Source of the DNA: Meandrina meandrites
Lineage: Eukaryota; Cnidaria; Anthozoa; Scleractinia; Meandrinidae
DNA: 64,000 nucleotides
NCBI GenBank assembly: GCA_963693305.1
Contig: OY855912.1
Coordinates: 4,988,501 to 5,052,500, forward strand
Reading direction: 5' to 3'
Below the pieces are notes generated by a model. It saw nothing but the letters and a program-made list of their open reading frames with translations, was not told where the DNA came from and searched no databases. Position numbers and translations under genes: made by a program. How positions within the stretch are numbered: position 1 is the stretch's first letter; every line of letters starts with the position of its first letter. Positions 37,701 to 49,700 of the stretch are shown here, one piece after another.

Positions 37701-40700
37701 GTTCTTTCGTTTTTAAAGCACGTATATGCAGACTGTTCCTAACATCATGTATGTATAATAGGTATTCTTCCGGGCTGGCATCTTGGGAGAACTGGAAGAC
37801 ATGAGGGATGAGAGGCTGGCCAAAATCATCTCCATGTTCCAGGCCTACTGCAAAGGCTATCTTATGCGTAAAGAATATCGCAAGATGTGCGACCAGAGGT
37901 ATTAAATTTTAACACCATTAAAATATTTAAATGTTTGTCCATAATGTTCGCTTGATAAAATGTATCTTATTTACAAGGCTAAAATGTTAAAAAAAAAATT
38001 AAAAAGTTTAAACCAAACGTTTTCGGCTGTTTGCCATCATCAGGTTGAAACGAAAACGAAAGCCGAAAACGTTTGGTTTAAACTTCTAAAATTTTTAACA
38101 TTTTAGCCTTGTATGTAAGATACATTTAAATATTTGTACTGTTTGACACCTTTAAGTTAGGTGAACTGAAAGGCATCACCCTTCGAAGAGTTAACTTAAC
38201 TATTGTCAACATACCACTTTCCTCAGTACGTGTACGAAGTTGTAAAATTTATCACTTTCCTTGTAGAATTGGAATTGCTGTCATCCAACGTAACGTGAGG
38301 AAGTATCTGTTCCTGCGTAACTGGTCTTGGTGGAGACTCTACACAAAGGTAAAGCAGTTTAGTTATTTAAACTCAGGCTTATACACTGTTGTACTCCAGC
38401 CATTTCACTAACACATTTACTTTTTGCCGTTTGCGTTGCCAGGTCAAACCTCTGCTGAACATTGCTCGTGCTGACGAAGAAATGAGGGAAAAAGCAGAAG
38501 AGGTAATAAAAATTCACTAAATCTAAAACTTACAGGATTTAAGCCTTGCAGTGTCGATAAAACAAGAGCAAACTCAGAGCAAATCTTCGAGTCAAACACG
38601 AGGAGAGAAAAATTCAGTTAAAAAATTCGACGCCAACCTCTGCAGCGCGGCTGCCAAGCGCGGGAAAAGTTCGCGCCGAATCGCAGTTGGTTTTCGTCTT
38701 GTTTCTGATTGACTGAAACTGCAGTGCTGGTGCCAAGCGCGGGAAACTTAAGAACAGAAGCAGATGTAACACAAGATTTTTTCCAAAGACGGCAGAAATA
38801 TGCTTCATAAACCAACTTATAAAATGTTTGTATTTAAATTGAATCAGTATTGATTGGTTGTAATGGAAGCCACACATACAAATAAATGTCACTCGCATCG
38901 CTGATGACAAATAAAGTTGTTTGAACAAACTGAAACCTGAACTGAATTCAAACACTCAATTAAAATGCTCCCAGTGATAAAGTAACACGCTAATCGTATC
39001 CTTTTGTTATTCAGCTCAAGAAGCTGCAAGAGCGATTTGCAAAGGAAGAAGAACTCAGGAAAGAACTGGAGGAGAAGCTCACCAAACTCATGGAGGAGAA
39101 GAACGAGTTATTCCAGAATCTTCAAAGCGTACGTAGGATAACAAAAACCACAGTGTTGACTTGTTACAAGTAGTTTGGCAACAAAATGGTTGTTCATTAA
39201 CATCTTCATGGGGAGGGGGGTTTTTATGAAGCAAAATTTCACTGGGATTTCCAAGACTTAAATATTTATGACATTTATCGGGAAACTAGTAATAATTTAT
39301 TACGGTGGAAAAATATGTTGGGAATATCCAAGTCAACGTATCAGAAGGATTAATGAAAATAACATTGCAGACAAGAGGATACTGTTTTGATGCGCTTCCA
39401 AATTGTCAGCTCAATAAAGAGGATTCCTATCTCAATCACAGGAACAAGACGCTTGTGCGGATGCAGAGGATAGAGTGGCCCAGCTAGCGAAAGAGAAAGA
39501 AAAGCTTGAAGACCAAGTCAAGGTATTTCGAAATGCTGAAAAATGAAATTAATGTTGCTTGTTGTTGCAGTTGTCTCAATGGTTTGTTTGGTTTGAAACA
39601 ATCCATAGCGTGAAAAAGATACTGACTGGAAATGTGATCAGTTAGGTTAAAATAACAACGTTGAACTGAACATTTGTTTTTGTATTGTATCAGAAGTAAA
39701 TGTAACCTTTGCTTTAACTGTTTGTGGACGCTAGTTAAGCGTTTTCCGTTATTTTTTTTATTGTACTCTTTGTTTATTTATTTTGATGGATTTCACTGAA
39801 AAAAAGTCGTTTGGTCACAGTAGCACTCACCAGTTACAGAAGGAGAATCGTGATTCGCTTTAAAACTCTTTATTAACAGGATCTCTCTGAGCAACTTGAC
39901 GATGAAGAAGAAAGCGGTGCAGAGATCGCTGAGGCAAAGAAGAAATTGGAAGCTGAAATCAACGATCTCAAACAAGATGTCGACGACTTAGAAACTGCAC
40001 TTAAAAAGGTATGTCATGGTATATATTACGCCGGGATATTACGAGAAAACAACGCCAAACGCCAAGATAAGTTTTGTATTTATCAGGAAAGGAGTTCACA
40101 GTTTCAGGTTGCTTTTGTAAATGTTATGATAGCAGATACCTGGCAGGCCTGTCAGTGTTGCGGTGGCAAATGCCGAGATAACCTATCTTTGATTCGTCCT
40201 TGTTTCACAGGCCGAACAAGACATTGCAAGCAGAGAAAAGAACGCTGAACAACTTCAAGACGAACTCGCTGCTCAAGATGAATCAATCACTAAATTATCA
40301 AAAGAGAAAAAAACACTCGAGGAAGCGAAGCAGGTCAGATACATAGTCATCACTGGTGTCGTTTTAGGAGCTGTGTAACACGGTAGATTAAGGCAACTAA
40401 TGAGAGGCGAATGTTTCAATTAATTTGGGTCGTGACTAATTTGTTGTTACAGGAGCTTGAAGATCAACTTCAGGAAGAGGAAGACAAAGTTAACCACCTC
40501 AATAAAGTGAAAACAAAACTTGAACAACAAATCGACGAGGTATGTGTTCCCTCGATTCACATCAACATACAAATTGGAAATTTATAATTAAAAGTGAATT
40601 TCCATTTGATTGGAAGTTATTAAATACCAAGTGTTTGCTCCTATTGTATTGCAGACAGTAGATCAATGGGAAAGAGAGAAAAAAGCTCGTGCGGATGTCG

Positions 40701-43700
40701 AGAAAGTTAAAAGGAAACTCGAAGGTGACCTGAAGGTAAGGTGTAGCTAGCACAAGGCAAGTTGAAACACTGCGCGTAGAAGCATATAATGTGCGAGGAG
40801 CCTGCCGCAATGTCCTCGCGCGAGGCCCTCGCAACTCGCGCCCCATCGCGACAGCCGACAGCACTTCGCGCGGCTGCTGAAAATTCATTTTTGGTCGAGA
40901 AAAAAGTTAAAAAGTACTTTATAACTTAACAACCCCTTAACATTGCCTGTGTTAAGTTGACATTTTTGTGTTGCTTTGTGCACTCTAGATGACTCAAGAC
41001 AACCTCGAGGATGTAAAGGGTGAAAAAGCGCGCCTGGAAGACGACTTGCGAAGGTAAACTAGGCTACAGCATAATAACTTGAAAAGTGTAGAGCGACAAC
41101 AAATATTTTCAGTTTTCAATTGGTTATTTTTCGCCCATTGGGTCTGTCAGGAACGAATTTTTTTGCCACTTGCGAGTATTCTTCAGTTGTTATTTGTAAC
41201 TTCAAATGTTTCAACTTTCAGCTATCAGCTGTACTACTTTCACGACTGTTTTGCTGTTCTAAAGATAAATTAATTGTCGAAAAAAGGGAATAAAATCAAA
41301 ATATAAAAAGTGAAGGTGTACATGTACGAAAGTTGACTATCATTTTTTTCTTCGCAGGAAAGAGCAAGAACTGAATGAAAGCAATGGTAATAATGAAAGC
41401 CTCCTAGCACAAATCGAGTCACTAAAGAAGAAAATCAGAGAGTTAGAGGTACGGAAAAAAAAAAATAACAAACTGTATTAAACTTTGAGAAATTGTGCTG
41501 TTGGAGTTTCGTTTGCTACTAGTCGTGCTTGGAGAACCTTTTTGTTGTTGTAGTTTAGCATGCAAACGGAGACTGATCTCCTCTTGTGTTTTGAGTCTGA
41601 AAGACCGGATGCTCTCGCGCGCTTTTAAAGCGTTAGCACTTCCCAGGCAAAAATTGAGTCGTCTTGCAAACCAAAGACTTGTTAAATGCCCACTAAAGCC
41701 ACACATTGTAACCTTAATTTTAATTCTACGTACAATTGAGTCTGCCCGCGGCTATTCAAATTTGTTAAGTTATTCGACTGCAGTCTAGTCTTTTGTGAAA
41801 TGTTTGCCTTACAAGGTTTTTCCTTTGTTTCGCTGGTTGAATTTTAATGAACCATTGACTAAAGATTAAACTTTTTAATAGCAGTTACAGGCAATTATGC
41901 ATTCCTGCATAACATTGTCACGACGTGGTCGGTCGGTTTGAAATCGCCCTATCTTGGTGGATTTTGGAGGAATAATGTAGAGTTACAAACGTGTGCGGGT
42001 AGTTCTGCGAAATCTGAGTTTGTGAAAGTATGTGGGCGGCGGAGTCATACAAGTACAGTTTCTATGTACATCCGCCGGACAAGAAGTCCGCTGTAGGTGC
42101 AATACTGAATATTTTGTCGCATGAAGAATCTGTTTGCTCGTTGACTGTGGCGTGAATTATAACATTCCTGGCAATTCGCACCGTACCGCAAATTGTGCTC
42201 TCTGATAGCTGATTGTTTTAGTTTAAGCCATCGAAAAATATTGGCCAGGTTATTTGCTCAGTAAAACAGACACGGTGATTTTACAATGTAACCTTGGCGT
42301 ACATGTGCGTCATGTATGTCGGTTTTAGCGGCTGGTTTGAACAAAATCTAGCTGGCGTTCGTAAATAGCATTTCGATATCAAGTTGGTTGGTCCGGCATT
42401 CGTGGTCCTGTTACATTCACTGGGAAATTACAGCACTTGTGATTCAGAGCAAAGGGTTCTTCGCTCCACTGAGTTTGTACTTTCTTTGTTCTTCAGGCCC
42501 GCATCGAAGAGTTGGAAGAAGAACTGGAACAGGAGAAGAACGCGCGTTCCAAGGTATGCAGTGATTAGCCGATCGGCCTTTGGAGACGTAGAAGTGTACT
42601 ATTCTTGGTTTTCATGTTACGTCATAAAATTCTGAAATCAAAATTCAGTAGGCCTGCTAAACTTTCGATGTCACTTGGTGTAAGATAAATTAAAAATATA
42701 TCTTTTTGCAAATTTCCAACTTGGTTGTGCCCTTCGTTTTAAAAACAGAGCATTTTGAATATTTGAGTTCTCCACCGTATGTGATATCAAGCTGAGTGCC
42801 GTGACAGCGTTGTTTTGATTCAAAAAAGGCCTTTCCTTTTCATTTTTGCAGATTGAACATTCCCAATGTACTAAGTGCTGTTTATGTAAAAGTATAATAG
42901 ATCATGAGTCAAACGTAGTCGCTATTAACAGCAAAATTAAGTTCCAGATGTTTTCTCTGACATCACGGCGGCCATGTTTGTGCCCCTCGGAAGGGCACAA
43001 ATATGGCGTCTCCATACTGAGCTTTATAAATTTGCGTGAAAGTTTCGGCAAATAACTCGCAAACGGTGCGCCGCACAGACCTGTGATTTGGACAAATGGT
43101 TTATCTGTTTATCTTCTATAACATCTGAAATCCATAACTTCTGTCGTTGAATGGTTTCGATTTTATTTTTTTATTGCGTGACAGTGAAAACCACCAATAC
43201 AGTCACTAACGTTTTCCTTTAATACTAGAAGTTGCTAAGAGAACGTTATTTGAATATGGATGATTTTTTTTTGTGTCCTTCTTTTGCAAACAGAACAATG
43301 TACAGCTAATCTGCATCTTGAAATTCTTGCACTCTGGATGAGCATTGCTGAGCAATCTCGGCTCAAGAAAGCTGATGAAAAAATGTGCCGATCTCGGCAT
43401 GTGTGGTTTATACTGTCTAGACTCGGTAATTGCAAAGACAGTTGCTCTCTTAAGAGAGAAGCCGCGTGGGACGGCTTGTTTATTGTGTTATGCGATTAGT
43501 GTCACTACAAGCGAACATTAATAAATCAACCCTCATCCCAATGTCAAATTATGCACGTCTTGTAAATCAACGAAATCAGTCAATAAGCTTTTTTTTTGGT
43601 GAAAAAGGCTATCGTGGCTGCTGAATTCCAGGTTTTAGATGATATGTAGATTGCATAGCAGGGTGTAGTGGAAATTATTTCGTGTCTCACGATTGTCCGG

Positions 43701-46700
43701 AAGTTGAATCAAATGTACGGTTTATCATCCAACAGGCGGAACGTGCTCGAATGGAACTCGAGAGGGAACTGGACGATTTGAACGAGCGGCTTGAGGAACA
43801 AGGAGGTGCCACACAAGCACAGGTTTGTGTTAGAGTGTAAACGCCGTGTTGAAAACAGACGAAATAGAAGCAAACGGAAATGGAAAGAACAATAAGTGGC
43901 CGGAAATGGAAGTTTGCTCTGCAACTCTTTGTAGTGGAAATATGAATCAAGTTATTTCGTTTTGTTTTCTGTTGTAGATCGAACTTAACAAAAAGCGCGA
44001 GAGCGACATCACCAGGCTACGACGTGAACTCGAAGAACAGGCTTCCCAACATGAGCAGTCGGTCAACAGCATGCGAACCAAGCAGAATCAGGCCATTCAA
44101 GAACTGCAGGACGAAATGGATTCCTTGAAGAAATCGAAATCTAAGTAAGTTATTGTTGGTCACGCAATCTGTTCTGTGTCACACTCATGGCGTGACAACC
44201 CCAAAGAAAGTCTGCGAAACGAGGCAACTGAAAATTTACCAGCAATAAACATAAACTGAAGATGCGGGTGATGTGACTGTGCCGTGTAAAGTGTTATTTT
44301 GTTATTTACAAATGTGTTCCCTTGACTCATCTACAATTTGTTTCCAGGGTCGAAAAGGAAAAGAATGCTTTGCAAGCTGAAGGAGACGATCTTGCTGTCA
44401 GTTTAGAAACTCTGCAGAAACAAAAGGTATTGTGTATAGTTGCATTTGTTTGTATTTATTGTTGATTAATAGATGATGAACTTGTTGTTGTTTTAGCTAA
44501 CGGTTTGCTTGTTGTTCTTCAAAGGCTCAAGCGGACAAACAGAACAGAGCCCTCGAGGAACAACTTAATGATCACAAGTACCAGGTGAGGAAGAAGGCTC
44601 AGTTATAAACAGGCTTAGAAAAAAAAATGCCAGTCGTCTCGAAAGCTCCGAAAACGTTTCGACCCGAAAAGCTAGTTTTAGTTACCTTTCAGAGATCAGG
44701 ATTCCACTGCAGCACAACTTAGGTTTTTCAGACTGTTTGCAATGCTCTTTTGTACACCGAATGTTACGTGTCCGAGCCAAAAAACACAACTCCGAGTCTC
44801 AAGTGGAATACGTGCATATACTTCTCATGCTTCTTATAACTTTGAAAGCATCTGTGAGCTGACTTAATTTTGGTTGGAGAATTGTATTCAACAAGTCTAC
44901 GTCTACTCTTGCTCAAATACAAAAAAAAAACAAAGAAAGAAAGAGCCCGTGGACAAGCCATACAGTCGTCACTAAATACGACTTAAACGATTCCATCTTC
45001 TAAGGTATTGACCATGATTGCTAATCTCGGTGTCTATTTACTTTTAGCTGGAAGAATCAAAGAAGGCTGTTGCCGAATTGGAGATCGCTCGCAGCCGTTT
45101 GACCCAGGAAGGTGGAGATCTTGGAAAGCAAGTTGAAGAGTACGAATCGAAAATAACCGTACTTTTGAAAGGAAAGAAAACTCTTGAGCAGGCGGTCGAG
45201 GAGCTGAAGAGGCAAAACGAAGAAGAAGTCAGAGTAAGCTTCCTGCCATTTCCCTTTCAATTTCCAAGAGTGATTCACACCTATTCTCTCCTTACAAAAC
45301 AATCAGGGCTCGGCGATGAAACGGTAAAACGTTCTGTCACGGATTTTAACTGGTTTTTGAACAGCCAAAATTTATATTTGTGTCGAAGAAAACCAAAAAA
45401 TGATAGTCCATTTTTCTTGACAATTGCTATATTAGAGCACTGAAACTGTTAACAAGTGTCCTTGCCTGCAGATGGCTTCGATGGAAATGGATTACAACTT
45501 GAAAGGTTTAGCTAAACTTTTCAAGTTGTTTCCGTGCGCCTACCAAAAATTCGATATTTATAGCCGTAGTTAGATTTCTATCCACATATTAAGGTTATAT
45601 TTTCCATAAGATGTTCAAAGGTAATGATTTTCATGGGTTAAGTTGTCTACTACTAATTTCAGAACAGTTTACACCAAAAATCTGCGAAATCCCCGTGACA
45701 GAGCTCCTTTAAACCGGTCTTAATCTTTCAACGTTCCTCTGTTTTAGCTTAAACTGGATGCTCAAAACAAGCTGAAGAATGCTGAAGCTGACTTGGAGAA
45801 CATGCAAGAGACCATCGAAGAGCTGGAAGATGGCAAGGCTGACCTGCAGAAACAGCTCATGAGGGCCAATGCCGAGGTTGCTCAGCTCAAGTCCAAGTTT
45901 GAACAGGAGGTGTCTGGTAGAGTTGAGGAACTAGAAGACGCCAAGTGAGTACAATCTACCTTATGAACACTTCACACCATTCAAGAGTACAAAAGCTAAA
46001 AAATAAACCAAATTTTATTTTGCAAGATAAGGAAAAGAAACACTAGCACATGAAAGTACTACTCGAGAACCCTCCTTTAATTGTTGACAGCTTCGGTTTT
46101 ATCCACAGACTGAAAACGTTGGAACCACTTAGTACGTAGTCTCCTTCGCAGCCGAGTCACTTAGTACAGAACGCATAATAAAAAATACCATGCATACACT
46201 GCAAGTACTGCTCAATTACTTTCATGTGAATGATCTGATACTAGGTTTTTTCTATAGAATTGGAAGGTGGTGCCTCCCTGTACAGCATAATAAATATTAC
46301 CAGAGGAACGAACTGCTCAATAGCTTTCATTTGAATGGTCATTCACTAGGATTTCATGACGTAGGATAGGAACCAAACTTGTAGTGGTATTTAACTTACG
46401 TTCTGGCTTTCTTTTCTTCAGGCGCAAACTGACGCAGAAACTACAGGAGACCGAAGAAGCACTTGCAAGTGCCACCCAAAAAGCCAGCAATGCCGAGAAA
46501 GCCAAGAACAGGCTCAACTCCGAGTTAGAAGATGCCCTTATCGACTTGGAGAAGGTCAGCTTAGAATTGGTTGTTGTTGAAAAGTGAATTGTTGCAGACC
46601 CGCTGTTACACTGTACGCAACAGGGAAATAAATCGTGTTTTATTTTCCCCTAACAGGCTCAGACTAACAGCGCCAATCTGGAGAAGAAACAGAAGAAGTT

Positions 46701-49700
46701 TGACCAGCAGATAAACGAGTGGAAGTTAAGGTGCGATGAATTGCAAGCTGAGGTCGACAACGCACAGAAGGAGGCGCGCAACTACTCCACTGAGGTCAGT
46801 CACAGATCTACTTTAATTTGTGAAGATTATTTGGTATAAGACTGAGTATTTATAAGATTATTCTTACTGAGTTTTGTTCTGCTCCAGATGTTCAAACTGA
46901 AAGGCTTGAATGATGAAATGAGCGAACAGATGGAGCTTCTGAGAAGAGAAAAGAAGAGCTTAGAAGGTTTGTGTTTGATTTTCCCTGTAAACCCTTTCAC
47001 TCACAAAAGTGACACAATTCAAACCTGAAAAAAAATTCCCAAATTTGTTTTCCAGAATGTTGTGAGGACCATGCAAAAGTAGTTATCTATACCTTTATCA
47101 TCATAACAGTACCACATGAAAGTACTGCTTAATAATAGCTTTCATTTGAATGGTCACACACTAGGTTTCATGCACAGACATAAAAGTTTGAACCACCTTG
47201 TACAGCATAATAAACAGTACCACATGAAAGAACCGCCCAATAGCTTTGGTCACACACAAGACCTCACAAAGTCATCCTTTTGCGCGTTTGATCCTTGCAT
47301 TCATATGTACGTAGGATTATTAAATTAAGGAATGTTATAGCTGATTCGTTTTTCTAATTTTCGTTCCATAGCCGAGGTTGCCGATTTGGCGGAGCAGCTT
47401 GGAGAGGGAGGCAAGTCTGTTGTGGAAATCGAGAAAGCCAAGAAGAGACTCGAATTTGAGAAAGACGAACTGCAGAGCGCCTTAGAGGTACACACCGCCA
47501 CTCTAAAACAAATTACCACTGTAAAAAAGTGTCAGGAAAATTAGGTTCAAATATCAGCTGTTTTTGCTTTGGACTTGCTTTGCCCCACCATTGGAGTCAG
47601 AGAAGAAGTCGGACTTCTCAGAAACTAAAATACCGGCGCGCGATAAATTCAAAAGTTAAAATAGTTAGGAATTTGGTTAATTTTTCCTTCAGCGCTAAAA
47701 ACGTTTTCTTTGTTTTCAACAAATGTTCTCTATTTATTGATCCTTTATGGCAACTGGGAGGCCTAACCCCACCCATTGCTATGATACGTGATCTGTCTAG
47801 TTTTATCGGTCAACGATTTCGTGTTCAAGGTAAGGGTTTTACAGTGCGGCTCTATTTTCATTCAGATGTAGTGCAGGAAATACCAGCGTGAACCTGACTG
47901 TCCAAGTAATGGTCATATTTTTTTGGTTTGTGATCTAGACGTGACGCAAATGGAAAGTTGTAAAAAACAGAGCGTGAATTGAACGTGTCTTAGTCACGTT
48001 TTGTGTTGCGTTACAGGAAATCGAAGCTGCTCTAGAAGCCGAAGAATCCAAGGTTACCCGAGCTCAACTGGAACTTACTCAGTACAAACAGGAAGCCGAG
48101 AAGAGAATCGCAGATAAGGACGAGGAGTTAGAGAACTTGCGGTATGAATGCTTAATAAGACACATCTTCAATGGTTTGGGGCCATTTTATATATGTTTGT
48201 GTATACATTTGTTTTCGGCAGGAAGAACCACAACCGTCAGCTGGAAAGCCTACAATCTTCTTTGGATACCGAGCTCAAGTCCAAGAACGACTTGGTAAAT
48301 ATATTTGAATCCTTGGTTCTTTTATTTCACAACCCAAGGGATTTTCCCCGAAATTTGGCTGGGGTATGCGGCACGTATTCTCTGAAACCCTTACCCCACT
48401 TCGGACCAAACTTTTCGATTTTCTCTACCCTTACTTAGACCTGGCCGAAAAATCGATGCCCTATTTCAGGCCAGGAACTTCTTCGGTTTGCCTTAAAAAT
48501 TCGAGAAGGACTTTAAATTCCCGATGTCGATTTAATCGCAGAGGTGAATAACAGCAACAATAAAAATAGAGCCAAAATGTTCAATGCACAATCTATGCCC
48601 TGTTTCAGACCAAATCGGTTCGATAACTGGACCCCCTTTGTCGGGGCACATACCGGTAAATAGCTTAATTAAAGAAGGGAGTAGAGCCCCTCCCCACCCC
48701 CCTCCCCCCACCCCCAAAGAGTGTAGGCATTCCCCTTAGGTTTATACTTACTTACTTAGTTAGTCAGCTAACAATATAATTTCTCGTTTGCAGATGCGCG
48801 CAAAGAAGAACTTGGAGGCGGCCAACAATGAACTCGAGATCAACCTTGACAATGCCCTGAAGGTGGGATTGGATATCAATACTTTCTTTGCCTCTCTGGA
48901 AGTGACGTACCTTATGCTTTGTCGGAATGAGACTGAGTTTCGTTTTGTTGTTTGTTTTGGATTTTTAGGCCAACGGAGAATTCCAGAAGAACCTGAAGAA
49001 GTTGCAACAGCAAGTGAAGGTTGGTAGAAACCAGTATACCAGTGCATGGTCTGTTAAATTGTCTCGCCAAGTACAACACTATTACATTTTGTACAATGCA
49101 GTTTGAGTTCCTTTATGCGATAGCGCGTGTACTCAACGACGACGACCTTGCTATACCATCTCAAAATATACGTTAACCGAGGAAATAATAAACCAAAACT
49201 AAAAGGGATGGTTAATTGGGAAAGATCGTTCGAGACAGGTTACGAATGACAAACATAACGAAATTGGGTTTAGACAGTCGCTCGCGAATAAGAGCAGGGA
49301 CGTAACGATAAATCTATCGTAACTTAACAGTCACTCGGTAAAGTGAATTACCAATCAATCGCTGTGTGTCCTTGTTTGTATAGGATCTACAGCTGATGGT
49401 TGAAGAGGAACAACGTGGTCGGGATGACGCCCGTGAGGCGGCCTCCAAAGCTGAACGGCGTGTCGGTGAAATCAACGCAGAGCTGGAAGAACTTCGCGGT
49501 CAGCTTGAACAGGTATGTGTCCAGCAGTCTTCACTCATCACTGAACTTTTAAATCTGCAAATCCATGTTAATTTGTGTAGGTTATCACATATTTCAATTT
49601 TCGTGTGCAATTTGTAGAAATAAGCACGAGTACAATTTTTGAAGGTAACGAAAATTGCACGAGAGCTGCGGAAGTTTTCGCAACTGACCTACCTTTAATG

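Larger units (their letters stand above)
25715..37898 (+). other. MYH: myosin segment 1: motor-domain exons 1-18
   Basis: Exon coordinates: 25715-25897, 26080-26223, 28846-29030, 29750-29849, 30116-30211, 30517-30580, 31006-31104, 32766-32872, 33070-33208, 33408-33526, 34257-34349, 34656-34712, 34918-35088, 35976-36282, 36670-36722, 36986-37191, 37455-37575, 37762-37898. GESGAGKT (P-loop) opens exon 4; NNNSSRF|GKF (switch I) straddles the exon 5/6 junction; DIAGFE (switch II) is in exon 12; the Lys/Gly-rich actin-binding loop 2 ([17 protein letters not shown]) is the small exon 15; [17 protein letters not shown] with both reactive cysteines is in exon 16; exon 18 carries the converter and the first IQ-like helix. 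All junctions keep the frame. Every intron is GT-AG except the one after exon 4 (GC-AG). Confidence 0.93.

Noticed and set aside
38640..38770. Two GCGCGGGAAA motifs as E2F sites in myosin intron 20
   Set aside because: They look like part of a repeated intron block, and nothing links them to regulation of a muscle gene.
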